A stretch of 64,000 nt of DNA from Verrucomicrobiota bacterium (lineage in GTDB: Bacteria > Verrucomicrobiota > Verrucomicrobiia > Limisphaerales > J093), in the NCBI GenBank assembly GCA_027493615.1, contig JAOSKK010000012.1:620001-684000 (forward strand), given 5' to 3'. Shown here one piece after another: positions 18,762-28,761 of the stretch (position 1 is its first letter; every line of letters starts with the position of its first letter). Under the pieces are notes generated by a model. It searched no databases, was not told where the DNA came from, and saw only the letters and a program-made list of their open reading frames with translations. The position numbers were made by a program, and so were the translations under genes.

Positions 18762-20026
18762 TTACGGTGCGGTGCCGATGGCGAAGAGGTGGTGATCGCT
18801 GCGAAGAAAAAATCTGGCCCTGGCTGAGCGCGGGCGACGCGAAACACTTTTCGCCGAGAGGATTGCGGGCGACCACGTCGAAGGTCGGGCCAGGGCGGAG
18901 CACGGTGGTCAAGCCGTCGTCGCCGAGGCAGTAAACGAGACCGTTGGCGGAGACGAGAGAGGCGTGGTGTTCGCCGACCTTCTCCTGCCAGATCAGCTTG
19001 CCGGTGGCGGCCTCGAAACAGCAGGCGAACCCGGGATCGGAGATCACGAGGAAATAATCGGCGACCGCGATCGGGGAAGGCACGTAGCTGACATAGGAAG
19101 CCCGGTTGTGACGCCAGGCGATATGGGAGCCGGTCACGTTGCCCGAACCGTCCGGCCGGATGGCCAGGAGATGATGTTCGGGATAGCCGCCGGTCATGAA
19201 GAAGAGGTCGGCGCCCCGATGGTAGACGATTGAAGCCACAAACTGCTCGGTGGGGCCGTCGATGATCCAGTGCAGGCGGCCGTTGCGCGGGTCGTAGCTG
19301 GCCACGCAGAGCGTGCCGGACAGGACCATTTGCGTGCGGCCGGCCGCCTCGAAGATGGTCGGGACGCAGTAGCTGCGGGTGCGGTTCGGGCGGGCGACGC
19401 GCCACCGTTCGCGGCCGTCTTCACGGTCCAGGGCGACGAGGTAGCCGTCGCCATCGTGGTCGCAGTTGACGATGACAAGGTCTTCAAAGAGGACCGGCGA
19501 GCTGCAGAAGCCGTGCATGCTGGCGAAGGGCCCGGGGCGGACCTGCCAAACGAGGCGACCGGCGAAGTCGTGGGCGGAGACCACGACTTCGCGGACATCC
19601 AGGAAGGCGGTGAAGACGCGGGTACCGTCGGTGGCGGGGGGTGCTCGAGGCGTGGCTGTTCAGGGGATGTTTGCGTTCGAACGGCGAGGCGAGAACCGCG
19701 GTCTGCCACCGGGTCCGGCCGGAGCGACGGTCCAAGGCAAGCAGCACGCGCTCCTCGGTGTCGGGCAGGGCGGTGACGGTGAAGACATGGTCGGCCCAAA
19801 CGATGGGGGAGGCATGACCGGTGCCGGGCACTGCGACTTTCCAGGCGACGTTGCTGGTGGCGGTCCAGTGGACGGGGAGATCGGTCTCGTGGCTGGTGCC
19901 GTCGCCGCGCGGACCGCGCCAGCCGGGCCAGTTCTCGGCCGCCGCGGTGCCGGCGGCCCAGCCCAGGGCGAGGGCGGCGAGCAGGCGACGGAGACGAGAA
20001 CATGCACCCGTGGCCTTGGCGGCCAT
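18762..20026 (-). CDS. Exported PQQ-type beta-propeller repeat protein (two apparent frameshifts)
   Basis: About 420 residues. The start at 20026 (MAAKATGACSRLRRLLAALA) gives a signal peptide ending near GTAAAENW. The mature protein opens with ENWPGWRGPRGDGTS, a signature of the abundant verrucomicrobial and planctomycetal PQQ-like propeller proteins, and has repeating blades such as GTGHASPIVWADHVF and DPRNGRLHWIIDG. The frame breaks near 19640 (six Cs where five fit) and again near 18810 in a T run, after which LRSDHHLFAIGTAP reaches the stop. These proteins are periplasmic; some bind PQQ as dehydrogenases and many are scaffolds, and no catalytic residue set can be assigned here. Confidence 0.85.
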
Positions 20027-20049
20027 GCCGGGTGGCCTTGAGCCCGGAG

Positions 20050-20080
20050 GGTGCAGGCGAGACGCCCGCACCACAGGTGC
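20050..20080. repeat. Dispersed palindromic repeat, family C
   Basis: GGTGCAGGCGAGACGCCCGC plus CACCACAGGTGC lies just upstream of the PQQ-propeller gene start (minus strand). It matches the copy at 5068. Confidence 0.7.
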
Positions 20081-20148
20081 ATGGGAAGCGTCCTGTTCCA
20101 TTCGGACCTGCCCCGCAGCCATGAACCTGAAAGCGCCGGTAAACCGGG

Positions 20149-20211
20149 CGCACTCCAGACGCTTCGCGTGGAACGGACGGGCTCCGCCCCTCGCGAAGCG
20201 TCTGGAGTGCG
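20149..20211. repeat. Perfect 20-base inverted repeat, family B
   Basis: CGCACTCCAGACGCTTCGCG (20149-20168) and its exact reverse complement (20192-20211) flank a 23-base loop. Relatives occur at 37225-37304 and 53537-53635. Confidence 0.9.
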
Positions 20212-20445
20212 GGGGTTCATCCCCGCTTTTTCGTGCACGGTTCATGGAGAAGCAAGAGGCGCGACCGGAGCGCCCGGGAGGGATGCACGTTCATGGCCAT
20301 CAGGGTGACCCGTGAGGGTGACGGCGGTTGATTGTTCCGGTGGCCGCGACGGGAACAAGCAGAAAGCGCAGCCGGATTCGGGTTTGAAGCGAGGCGGAAC
20401 GGGCGGCATGCTGGGCCGGTCGACGGACGGCTCCTGTAATTGACT

Positions 20446-22539
20446 ATGACCTCGAAGATCATCTCCCGGAAGACGGTCGGTGTGTGGCTGGTGCTGGCCT
20501 GCGGGCTGCACCTCGTCAGGGCGGACGAAGGCATGTGGCTGTTCACGGCGCCGCCGCGGGAACGGCTGCAGGCGGACTATCAGTTCACGCTCACGGACGA
20601 GTGGCTCGCGCACCTGCAGCAGGCTTCGGTGCGCTTCAACAGCGGCGGCTCGGGCTCATTCGTGTCGCCGGACGGCCTGGTAATGTCCAATCACCACGTC
20701 GGGGCGGACGCCTTGCAGAAGCTCGGGGACGAGCAGCACAACTATCTGCGGGACGGCTTTCACGCGCGGAGGTTGGCGGAAGAGAAGCGCTGCCATGACC
20801 TCGAGCTGAACGTGCTGGTCAGCATCGAGGATGTGACAGAACGGGTGAATGCCGCGGTCCCGGCTGACGCCGCACCCGAGGCGGCCTTCGCGGCACGCCG
20901 TCAGGTGATGGCGGCGATTGAGAAGGAATCGCTCGAGCAGACGGGGCTACGGTCGGACGTGGTAACACTTTACCAGGGCGGGGCGTATCATCTGTACCGC
21001 TTCAAGCGCTACACGGACGTGCGGTTGGTGTTTGCGCCCGAGCAGGCCGTGGCCTACTTCGGGGGTGACCCGGACAACTTCGAGTTCCCGCGGTACTGCC
21101 TGGATGTGTGCTTCTTCCGGGTCTACGAGGACGGGCGACCGGCGCGGGTGCCGCATCACCTGGTGTGGAGCCACACGGGGGTGGCGGAAAACGAGCTCAT
21201 TTTTGTGTCGGGCCATCCGGGCCGGACCAGCCGGCTGCTCACGGTGGCGGAGCTCGAGTACCTGCGTGACTTCGCGTATCCGCGTCAGCTCGAGTACATC
21301 CTGCGGAGCGAGGTGCTCCTGACGGCGTACAGCGCGCGGAGCGAGGAGAACGCGCGGCGGGCCAGGGACGATCTGTTTGGCTATCAGAACAGTCGCAAGG
21401 CCCGGCAGGGCGGGCTCGAAGGGTTGCTCGACCCGCGGTTCTTCGCCGCGAAGCGGGAAGCGGAGCAGAAGTTGCGGGCGGCAGCGGGTGCCCGGGCGGA
21501 GTTGCAGGCGTTCGCTCCGGCGTGGGATCGGATTGCCGCGGCGCAGCGGCGGATCGGGGAAATGGCCCTCGAGTACCGGTTCCTCGAGCAGGGGTTGGGA
21601 TTCCGGTGCGAGCTCTTTGACATCGCCCGGACGTTGCTGCGTGCGGCCGAGGAGCAGGCCAAGCCGGATGGCAGCCGGCTGCGCGAGTTCCGCGAGTCGG
21701 GTCGGGCGTCCCTGGAACTGGACCTGTTCTCGACACGACCGCTTTATGAGGACTACGAGGCGTTGCGACTGGCCGATGCGCTGACCTGGATGGCGGGGGA
21801 GCTGGGGTTCGGGCACGAGTTGGTGCAGCGGGTGCTGGCCGGCCAGCCGCCGCGCCAACGTGCCGCCGAATTGGTGCGCGGGACGCGGCTGAAGGACGTG
21901 GCGGTGCGAAAGCAGCTCTACGCCGGGGGCACAACGGCGGTCGCCGCCGCCCAGGACCCGATGATCGAGCTGGCGCGCTTGGTGGATCCGGCGGCGCGCG
22001 CGGTGCGGGAGGTGGTGGAGACTCAGGACGAGATCAAGCGCCAGGCGCATGCGCAGATTGCCCGGGTACGACTGGCGGTGGAAGGCACCGGCGGTTATCC
22101 GGATGCGACCTTCACGTTGCGGCTGGCTTATGGGGTGGCGAAAGGCTACGAGGAAGCGGGGCGGCCGGTGCCCTTTCAGACGACCCTGGCCGGGCTGTAC
22201 GACCGTTGGCAGGCGCAGGGCGGCCGGGAACCGTTCGAGCTGCCGAAGCGTTGGCTGGACCGGAAGCGCCGGCTGGACTTGCGGACGCCGTTCAACTTCG
22301 TGAACACGACGGACATCATCGGCGGCAACTCGGGGAGCCCGGTGGTGAACCGGGCGGGGGAGCTGGTGGGGATCATCTTCGACGGGAACCTGGCGTCGCT
22401 GGTGCTGGACTTCTATTTCACGGAGGAACAGGCGCGGGCGATCGCGGTGAACTCGCAGGCGATCCTGGAGGCGTTGCGGCGGGTGTATCGGGCGGACCGG
22501 CTGGCGGACGAGTTGCTGGGCCGGCGCGGGCCGGCGTGA
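20446..22539 (+). CDS. S46 family dipeptidyl peptidase, DPP7-like
   Basis: A 697-residue exported serine peptidase (start ATG 20446, signal peptide ending near LHLVRAD). The S46 family releases dipeptides from the N-termini of peptides in the periplasm. All active-site motifs are visible: histidine in VMSNHHVGADAL, aspartate in FGGDPDNFEFPRY, and the nucleophile in IIGGNSGSPVV. Eighteen residues after the catalytic serine is a glycine (IFDGN). In the family this position is Gly in DPP7 (broad, hydrophobic P1) and Arg in DPP11 (Asp/Glu P1), so DPP7-like specificity is likely. Length and order match the family, with no frame breaks. Verrucomicrobia often carry several copies, suited to a protein-degrading life. 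Confidence 0.95.
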   Translation: MTSKIISRKTVGVWLVLACGLHLVRADEGMWLFTAPPRERLQADYQFTLTDEWLAHLQQASVRFNSGGSGSFVSPDGLVMSNHHVGADALQKLGDEQHNYLRDGFHARRLAEEKRCHDLELNVLVSIEDVTERVNAAVPADAAPEAAFAARRQVMAAIEKESLEQTGLRSDVVTLYQGGAYHLYRFKRYTDVRLVFAPEQAVAYFGGDPDNFEFPRYCLDVCFFRVYEDGRPARVPHHLVWSHTGVAENELIFVSGHPGRTSRLLTVAELEYLRDFAYPRQLEYILRSEVLLTAYSARSEENARRARDDLFGYQNSRKARQGGLEGLLDPRFFAAKREAEQKLRAAAGARAELQAFAPAWDRIAAAQRRIGEMALEYRFLEQGLGFRCELFDIARTLLRAAEEQAKPDGSRLREFRESGRASLELDLFSTRPLYEDYEALRLADALTWMAGELGFGHELVQRVLAGQPPRQRAAELVRGTRLKDVAVRKQLYAGGTTAVAAAQDPMIELARLVDPAARAVREVVETQDEIKRQAHAQIARVRLAVEGTGGYPDATFTLRLAYGVAKGYEEAGRPVPFQTTLAGLYDRWQAQGGREPFELPKRWLDRKRRLDLRTPFNFVNTTDIIGGNSGSPVVNRAGELVGIIFDGNLASLVLDFYFTEEQARAIAVNSQAILEALRRVYRADRLADELLGRRGPA

Positions 22540-22587
22540 GGGTGGACCTATGCCGGTCTTGCCTAAGGGGATGGCAAAAAAAAGCGG

Positions 22588-22615
22588 TTGACACCTAGTC
22601 AATTGCGCTTAAGGT
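22588..22615 (+). promoter_or_regulatory. Candidate promoter of the PEP-CTERM gene
   Basis: A perfect -35 TTGACA at 22588-22593 is followed after 16 bases by TAAGGT (22610-22615), a moderate -10. It is 50 bases upstream of the PEP-CTERM start, in a locally AT-rich stretch. Confidence 0.5.
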
Positions 22616-22666
22616 CCCCCCGCACGGTTGACGTACGACAACTAAACAAGAAGAGTTATCAAAACT

Positions 22667-23293
22667 ATGAAAGTTCCATCAATTGCCAAAGGTCTGGCTG
22701 TTGCCATGGGGTTGGGGGCGGCGGCAGCAGTCAGCGCGCAAGTCCTGCTGGCTCCGGGTGGCGCGCCGGGCATCATGACGGCGACGCTGGCGGGCGGTCC
22801 GGTGGGTTGGGTCGCCTTCCTGAGCTCGCCGCCGACACCAGATGACCTCGGCAACTTCACGGCCCAAGTGGATTCGGCGGTCACCGTCGGCAACACCTAT
22901 GGTCCTGCCGCCATGACATTCTGGTACAAGCTCACGAACGTGGACCAGACCCCGAATGGCGCTCCTCTCGTGTCCCTGGGCGTGCCGATGCCTTCGGCTG
23001 TCCCGGTGATCGTGGACCAACAGAACGCGGGGCGTCTGAGCGGGCTGGGCATCAATACCGGCGCGTCGATCTCCTTCTTCTGGACCGCGAATCCGGTGCT
23101 GGAGACCCAGTTCAGCGGTTGGCAGGCCATCGAGACCCCGTTCACGCGGTACGTGCACGGCAAAGTGGGCGCGATCGACGGCACGTCCGAGGACGTGGTC
23201 GCCCTGGTCCCCATCCCTGAGCCGACGACCTACGTGGGTCTGTTCGCTCTCGGGTTGGCGGGCTTCGCGGCCTTCCGCCGCTTCCGCGCTTAG
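22667..23293 (+). CDS. PEP-CTERM sorting-domain protein of unknown function
   Basis: A 208-residue secreted protein. The N-terminus is a signal peptide (MKVPSIAKGLAVAMGLGAAA) and the C-terminus is a PEP-CTERM tail: the PEP motif in VPIPEPTTYVG, a transmembrane helix (LFALGLAGFAAF) and the basic end RRFRA. Such tails are cut by an exosortase and are typical of proteins exported with exopolysaccharide. The middle (about 140 residues, rich in beta strands, T and P) matches no family I know. It is a monocistronic gene with its own promoter and a strong terminator, which suggests appreciable expression. Confidence 0.88.
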   Translation: MKVPSIAKGLAVAMGLGAAAAVSAQVLLAPGGAPGIMTATLAGGPVGWVAFLSSPPTPDDLGNFTAQVDSAVTVGNTYGPAAMTFWYKLTNVDQTPNGAPLVSLGVPMPSAVPVIVDQQNAGRLSGLGINTGASISFFWTANPVLETQFSGWQAIETPFTRYVHGKVGAIDGTSEDVVALVPIPEPTTYVGLFALGLAGFAAFRRFRA

Positions 23294-23313
23294 TCCCAAG
23301 CAATTCCTTCGCC

Positions 23314-23344
23314 AAGCCGGCTCGCGTTGCGGGTCGGCTTTTTT
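23314..23344 (+). terminator. Rho-independent terminator after the PEP-CTERM gene
   Basis: AAGCCGGCTCGC and GCGGGTCGGCTT form a 12-base stem (two G-U pairs) around GTT, followed directly by TTTT. The helicase gene begins 68 bases on. Confidence 0.88.
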
Positions 23345-23411
23345 GCTTTTCAGCGGAAGTCGGAGGCTTTCCCTTGTCGGACGGACCCGAGGACTTACAC
23401 TCCGCCGCCCG

Positions 23412-25550
23412 ATGTCCGATCACCGCCGTCTGAACCCCCAACAACGCGAGGCTGTCGAGACCCTTCGAGGGCCGGTCCTGATTCTCGCGGGTGCCGGCAC
23501 AGGCAAGACGCGGGTGATCACCCACCGCATCGCCCACCTCATCGCGTGCGGGGTTGCCCCCGGACATATCCTGGGCGTGACGTTCACCAACAAGGCGGCG
23601 CGGGAGATGCTCGAGCGGGTGCGGGAGCTGTTGCCCCGGAGGCCGGCGGAAGGGAAGACGCGGTCCGAGGAGCGCCCGACGATCTGCACGTTTCATTCGC
23701 TCTGCGTCCGAATCCTGCGGCAGCACATCGAGCGGCTCGGCTACAAGCGCAACTTCGTGATCTACGACGAGGCGGAGCAACTGGCGGCGATCCGGAAGAT
23801 CCTGAGTCACCTCTCCGCCCGGGGCGAGAAGACCGATCCGCACGCGATCTTGAGCTGGCTGAGCCGGTATCGGAATGGCGGCGAACGGGCGGTGGCGTCG
23901 GCGGACCCGGGCGTGCGCGCGATGGCCGAACACGTGGCGTCGCGTTACGAGTCGGCGTTGCGGGCGTGCAACGCGGTGGACTTCGACGACCTGATCCTGC
24001 TGACGCTGCGGCTGTTCCGGGAACATCCCGACGCTCTTGCGGCCTGTCGCGAGCGGTATCGGTACGTGCTGGTGGATGAATACCAGGACACGAACGCGGC
24101 GCAGTTCGAGCTCGTCCATGCGTTGACCCGTGAGCACCGGAACCTGTGCGTGGTGGGGGACGACGACCAGAGCATCTACGGCTGGCGCGGAGCGGAGATT
24201 GCGAACCTGCTGGATCTCGAGCGGCATTATCCGGAGGTGAAGGTCATCACCCTCGAGCAGAACTACCGGTCCACGACCACGATCTTGAAGGCGGCCAATG
24301 CCGTCATCCGACACAACGCGCGCCGGCGCGCGAAGCAGCTCTGGTCGGATCAGGGCGCGGGGGCCAAGCTGACCCTGTTCAGCTTTGCGAACGACGATGA
24401 GGAGGCGGCCAGTGTGGTGCGGGAGATCGAGAACGCCCGGTTGGCCCGGCGGGCGACGTGGCAGGACCAGGCCGTGCTGTTCCGGACGAACGGCCAATCC
24501 CGTCCCCTCGAGACGGCCCTCCGAAACGCCGGGGTGCGGTACCGGCTGATCGGGGGCCAGAGCTTCTTCGACCGGCGCGAGGTGCGGGACTTCCTGGCCT
24601 ACCTCAAGCTGATGCTGAACCCGGCGGATGACATCAGCCTGCTGCGCATCGCGAATGTGCCGGCGCGGGGACTCAGCGAGGCGACGATGCAGCGATTGCT
24701 GGCGGCGAGCCAGGAACGAAAGAGCTCCGTGTTCGACGTGATGAAGAACCCGGTGGTGCTCGCCGGCTTCCCGGTGCGGAGCCGGGAGAGCATTGAGCGG
24801 TTTGTGGCCTGGGTCGAAGCGACGGCAGGCAGGCTCGAGACGCCGGTCCACGGGACGGCCGGGGCCTTGTCGGCCTGGGCGGACGGGTTCCTGGAGGAGA
24901 TCGGGTATTACCAGGAACTGCGGCGCGGGGAGAAGGACGCCGAGGCGGCGGAGAACCGGGTGCGGAACCTGAAGGATCTGGTCGGCTCGCTGGGCGGCCC
25001 GGCGTCGGGACAAGAGCCGGCGGTCGGACGGCCCGGCCAGGGGCCCAAGCACCGGCACGCAGAGGCAGGCGAGACGGCCGCACCACACAACTCAGAAGAC
25101 CGCTCCCTGCGGGCCAGGCTTGAGCGCTTTCTCGAGGAGGTCACACTGGATGCCGAGCGGGAGGAGGAGGAACCGGGCGTGGGGGACGCGGTGACTTTGA
25201 TCACGATGCATAGCTGCAAGGGACTCGAGTTCCCGCACGTTTTCATCGTCGGGCTGGAGGAGGGCTTGCTGCCACACACGCGATCGAAGGCTGAAGGCAC
25301 GCTGGACGAGGAGCGCCGGCTCTTCTATGTGGCGATCACGCGGGCGCGGCAGACGCTCAAGCTCAGCCACTGCGCCACGCGGCGAAAGTACGGTCAGCTC
25401 ACCCCCTGCCATCCGTCGCAGTTCCTGAAGGAATTGCCGGAGGAGTTGGTCGAGCGGGCTGAGGATCGACCCAAGCAGCCGGTGACGACGGAGGCGGGCA
25501 AGGAGTGGTTCGCGCAGATGCGCGCGCGGTTGGCCGCGGCCAAGGGGTGA
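23412..25550 (+). CDS. UvrD/PcrA-type superfamily 1 DNA helicase
   Basis: A 712-residue 3'-5' helicase that unwinds DNA in repair and replication restart. All SF1A motifs are present in order: Q-motif LNPQQREAV, Walker A GAGTGKTR, TFTNKAAREM (Ia), VDEYQDTNAAQFE (Walker B), GDDDQSIYGWRGA (III), VTLEQNYRSTTTIL-like motif IV, MHSCKGLEFPHVF (V) and YVAITRARQTL (VI). I start it at ATG 23412 (MSDHRRLNPQQ) rather than at upstream in-frame codons, since the family begins at the Q-motif. Residues about 531-562 are an unusual linker encoded by a palindromic repeat (see the repeat at 25064). Otherwise length is slightly shorter than UvrD. Confidence 0.95.
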   Translation: MSDHRRLNPQQREAVETLRGPVLILAGAGTGKTRVITHRIAHLIACGVAPGHILGVTFTNKAAREMLERVRELLPRRPAEGKTRSEERPTICTFHSLCVRILRQHIERLGYKRNFVIYDEAEQLAAIRKILSHLSARGEKTDPHAILSWLSRYRNGGERAVASADPGVRAMAEHVASRYESALRACNAVDFDDLILLTLRLFREHPDALAACRERYRYVLVDEYQDTNAAQFELVHALTREHRNLCVVGDDDQSIYGWRGAEIANLLDLERHYPEVKVITLEQNYRSTTTILKAANAVIRHNARRRAKQLWSDQGAGAKLTLFSFANDDEEAASVVREIENARLARRATWQDQAVLFRTNGQSRPLETALRNAGVRYRLIGGQSFFDRREVRDFLAYLKLMLNPADDISLLRIANVPARGLSEATMQRLLAASQERKSSVFDVMKNPVVLAGFPVRSRESIERFVAWVEATAGRLETPVHGTAGALSAWADGFLEEIGYYQELRRGEKDAEAAENRVRNLKDLVGSLGGPASGQEPAVGRPGQGPKHRHAEAGETAAPHNSEDRSLRARLERFLEEVTLDAEREEEEPGVGDAVTLITMHSCKGLEFPHVFIVGLEEGLLPHTRSKAEGTLDEERRLFYVAITRARQTLKLSHCATRRKYGQLTPCHPSQFLKELPEELVERAEDRPKQPVTTEAGKEWFAQMRARLAAAKG
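25064..25088. repeat. Family C repeat inside the helicase gene
   Basis: GGCAGGCGAGACGGCCGCACCAC lies in frame inside the UvrD/PcrA gene and resembles the free-standing copies at 5068, 20050 and 34427. The flanking sequence encodes a low-complexity linker not expected in the helicase. Confidence 0.65.
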
Positions 25551-25812
25551 GGGAAAGGGCGAAGGGCGAGGGGCGAAGGGCGAGCGTGCATCCCGGTCTT
25601 CTGCGAGGTTGCTGTCGCCTCCAGCACGCTGGCGGTCTTTGGTGGCGATCGCGGGCCCAAGGGAGCTCGGAACTCGCCTGGGTGAAGAGGCCCCGCGCTC
25701 AACGCCGGAGGCGGTGCCAGGGGGCGGGGGTGTCGCTCACGGATTGCTCGACCTATGGCGGGCTGGCGATCGGGTCGTTTGACGCGGGCGGCAGCGGGGA
25801 CACATTCGGGGC
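25551..25812. other. Intergenic stretch with short tandem GGGCGAA repeats
   Basis: About 260 bases before msrB. The first 40 bases hold degenerate tandem units of GGGCGAAGGGCGAG; the rest shows no gene, hairpin or clear promoter. Confidence 0.6.
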
Positions 25813-26413
25813 ATGAAAGCGGGCAGGTTGATGCGATTGCAGGCTTGGCTGGGCCTGGGTGTTGGCCTCGGGCTCGGCATGAACGGGTTGGTGTGTCTGG
25901 GTGCCGAGGAGGCGACGCCCGTCACCCCGTCCAAAGGGGAAGCTTGGAACATGAAAGACAAGGTGGTGAAATCGGAGGCGGAATGGCGAAAGCAGCTCAC
26001 GCCCGAGCAGTACTACGTAACCCGGCAGAAGGGGACGGAGCGGGGCGTTCACCGGCAAGTACTGGAACACGAAGGAGGCGGGGCTGTACCGGTGCGTGGC
26101 ATGCGGGCTTGAGCTGTTCCGGTCAACTGAGAAGTACGACTCGGGATGCGGCTGGCCCAGCTACTGGAAACCACTTGAGTCGAAACACATCGAGACTGCC
26201 GAGGACCGGAGCCACGGGATGCGACGGACGGAAGTGCTCTGCGCCCGTTGCGGGGCGCATCTGGGCCACGTTTTCGACGACGGCCCGCTGCCGACGGGAC
26301 AGCGTTACTGCATCAACTCCGCTTCGCTGAAGTTCGAACCGAAGGAGGAAGGCAAGTCTTCGGCCGGGCAGGGTGAATCGGGATCGCCGGAGCGCGTGAA
26401 ACCGGAGGAGTGA
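25813..26413 (+). CDS. msrB: Peptide-methionine (R)-S-oxide reductase MsrB, exported (one apparent frameshift)
   Basis: MsrB repairs oxidised methionine in proteins. The N-terminus is hydrophobic (a likely signal peptide, [17 protein letters not shown]), suggesting a periplasmic enzyme. The core begins with [19 protein letters not shown]; an extra G near 26043 shifts the frame, after which [19 protein letters not shown] continues. Zinc-binding CxxC pairs are CVAC and CARC, and the conserved GHVFDDGP is followed by the catalytic cysteine in [11 protein letters not shown]. The C-terminal tail after KFEPK is charged and non-conserved. About 200 residues when joined. Confidence 0.92.
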
Positions 26414-26424
26414 GAAGTGAGGGT

Positions 26425-26921
26425 TCAGGCGATCTGCAGGCGCGGGTCGCTGCCGAGAAGGGCCTCGAGGTTGGGCCACTGAACACCGCTGGTGGCGTGG
26501 ATCGTGTTGAGGTAAAGGGCGACCTTTTCCTTGGGGTGTTTGGCGAGGAGGTTCTCGACAGCGGTCTTCAACTTCTCGTCATCGACGCTGGGCGGAAGTC
26601 TTCGACGACGCCCTTGTCGTGGGGGATGCCGAGGGTGTCGAGGAACTCGATGAGCATCTGGGTTTGGGCCTTGAGGAGCCAGCCGCGGAGCAGGGTGGCG
26701 GCGGCCTCTTCCATGCGGGGCCGACCCAGGGCATTGATCATCTCGGCGTGACGCTGGACGCGCGGCTTGCGTTCGAGGAAGACGGGCCGGACGCGGTTGG
26801 CCTCGGCGACGGCGGTGAGGACGCCGCGGTAAAGCGGTTTGTCCGCCTGGTAGGCGTATTCGAGGATCTCGCGGGACAACTCGGCCGGCATGAAGCCCAG
26901 CAGTTCGTAACACTTCAGCAT
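26425..26921 (-). CDS. Hypothetical protein (one apparent frameshift)
   Basis: About 165 residues starting MLKCYELLGFMP. A missing C near 26596 breaks the frame between DKGVVEDF and PPSVDDEKLKTAVENLL; the C-terminal part ends SDPRLQIA. It is helix-rich, with a basic middle (RKPRVQRHAEMINALGR) and no signal peptide or membrane segment. I do not recognise the family; comparable small cytoplasmic proteins occur in other Verrucomicrobiota, but I cannot name one. It converges on msrB. Confidence 0.65.
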
Positions 26922-27063
26922 AGGTGATCGCACCGGGCCGGGCGCAAGGCAGGGCCGGGCATGGGCACGGCCACTGGCGATACTGGCGGGGCGGGCGGTT
27001 AGCAAGGCTTTTTTGCCAGGAACACGCTTGATGGTGCCGTCGGGGCTTCCCTACAGTGCGGCC

Positions 27064-27753
27064 ATGCCCTTGTGGGTCCATGCGTTGGTGGCGGTGGCGG
27101 GTTACCTGCTGGGCAGTTTTCCGACCGGCTACCTGGTGGCCAAGGCGCGAGGGGTGGACATCCGGCGGGTGGGCAGCGGGAACATTGGCGCGACCAATGC
27201 GCTGCGGGTCCTGGGCAAGCCACTGGGCATTCTGGTCCTCCTGGCGGATGCGCTCAAAGGGGCTCTCGCGTGCGGTGTCCTGCCGAGACTGGCGGCGGCA
27301 CTGGGCGCGGGACCGACGGCACCGGACCCGGGCCCGGGCGGCGTGGCGATCACGGCCGGGGTGGCGGCGATTCTGGGGCACAACTATACGTGCTGGCTGC
27401 GTTTCCGCGGCGGCAAAGGCATTGCGACTTCGGCCGGGGTGTTGCTGGTGCTGATGCCCTGGGTGGTCCTGGTGGTGTTTGGAGTGTGGGGCCTGGTGCT
27501 GGCCGTCGGGCGTTGGGTCTCCCTGGCCTCGATCAGCGCGGCCGTGGCCTTGCCGGTGGTGATCGCGAGCTTCGGGCATCCGCCGGCAGTCTTGGTCCTG
27601 GGGTTGTTTCTGAGCGCCATGGCCCTCTATCGCCATCGCTCGAACATCCAGCGGCTCCTGGCCGGCACCGAACCACGCCTCGGCGAACCGACCCTGAGGA
27701 AGGCGGCGGCGGCGCCGGACGAGGATCGGCAGGACGGTTCAGGCTCTGCATGA
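27064..27753 (+). CDS. plsY: Glycerol-3-phosphate acyltransferase PlsY
   Basis: A 229-residue membrane enzyme that moves an acyl group from acyl-phosphate to glycerol-3-phosphate. Start ATG 27064 ([11 protein letters not shown]). The three conserved cytoplasmic motifs are present: [11 protein letters not shown] followed by [16 protein letters not shown] (motif 1), [21 protein letters not shown] (motif 2), and the late [16 protein letters not shown] (motif 3), separated by hydrophobic helices. The tail after GTEPRLG is longer than usual and unstructured. It overlaps the gpsA start by four bases (ATGA), and the two genes supply and use glycerol-3-phosphate. Verrucomicrobia use this acyl-phosphate route. 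Confidence 0.94.
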   Translation: MPLWVHALVAVAGYLLGSFPTGYLVAKARGVDIRRVGSGNIGATNALRVLGKPLGILVLLADALKGALACGVLPRLAAALGAGPTAPDPGPGGVAITAGVAAILGHNYTCWLRFRGGKGIATSAGVLLVLMPWVVLVVFGVWGLVLAVGRWVSLASISAAVALPVVIASFGHPPAVLVLGLFLSAMALYRHRSNIQRLLAGTEPRLGEPTLRKAAAAPDEDRQDGSGSA

Positions 27754-28728
27754 AAATCACCGTGCTTGGCATGGGTGCCTGGGGCACCGCCCTGGCAAAG
27801 CTGCTCCTCGAGGACGGCCACGAGCTCGCCCTCTGGGACTGGGACCAGCCCAACCTGCGCCGCGTTGCCGAGACCGGTCGCAACGAGAAATACCTGCCCG
27901 GGTTCACGCTGGGGAGCGGGTTCCAGGTGGTGAGCGACGCGGAGGCGGCGGCGCGGGAAGGCGAGGTCATGCTGCTGGCGACGCGTTCGAGTGTGCTGCG
28001 CGAGGTCAGCAGCCGGTTGCCACGTTTCCGGGGCATCGTGGTGAGTGTGACCAAGGGCATCGAGTTCGAGACTGGCCTGACCATGAGCGGGGTGCTGCAG
28101 GAGACGCTCCCAACGGGCCGGGTGGTGGCGCTCTCCGGTCCCACGCTGGCTGTGGAGGTGGCCCGCGGCATCCCCACGGCCGCGGTGGCGGGCAGTGAAG
28201 ATGTGGAGGCGGCGCGGGCGGTTCAGGAACTGCTGCACCGGCCGACGTTCCGTGTGTACACCAGCCCGGACATCCTCGGGTCGAATTGGGGCGCGCTCAA
28301 GAACGTCATCGCGATCGCCGCCGGGGTTTGCGGACGGCCTGGGTTTCGGCGACAACGCGAAGGCGGCGCTGGTGACGCGGGCGCTGGCCGAGATGCGGCG
28401 CTTGGGGGTGGCGTGCGGGGCGCAGCCGGAGACGTTCAGCGGTCTGAGCGGGCTGGGGGATCTGGTGGTGACTTGTTTTTCGTCGCTGAGCCGCAACCAC
28501 ACGCTGGGTGAGCGGCTGGGCCGCGGGGAACGCCTGGCGGACATCCTGGCCGGGTCTGTGGCGGTGGCCGAGGGCTACCCCACGGCTCGCGCCGCGCGGC
28601 AGTTGGCGCAGCGGCATGGGGTGGCGACGCCGGTGATGGACGAGGTGTACGCGATGCTCTACGAGGGAAAGAACCCGCAGCAAGCGTTGCAGGACCTGAC
28701 CCGACGAGGATCGAAACCCGAGGACTGA
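27750..28728 (+). CDS. gpsA: NAD(P)H-dependent glycerol-3-phosphate dehydrogenase (one apparent frameshift)
   Basis: GpsA makes sn-glycerol-3-phosphate from dihydroxyacetone phosphate for phospholipid synthesis. The dinucleotide loop GMGAWGTALA is at residues 7-16, followed by LSGPTLAVEVARGIPTA (the conserved PT...E segment) and the catalytic lysine in GALKNVIAIAAG. One extra G near 28333 shifts the frame; the next fragment continues DGLGFGDNAKAALVTRALAEM and TFSGLSGLGDLVVTCFS, which together complete the enzyme at about 325 residues. It is translationally coupled to plsY (ATGA overlap), consistent with one small phospholipid operon. Confidence 0.95.
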
Positions 28729-28761
28729 AGGCGGTGTCAGCTTGGAGGTTTCATACCCACT

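Noticed and set aside
22588..22666. CRISPR or riboswitch in the AT-richer PEP-CTERM upstream region
   Set aside because: No repeated spacers and no recognisable aptamer core; only a promoter-like pair is seen.
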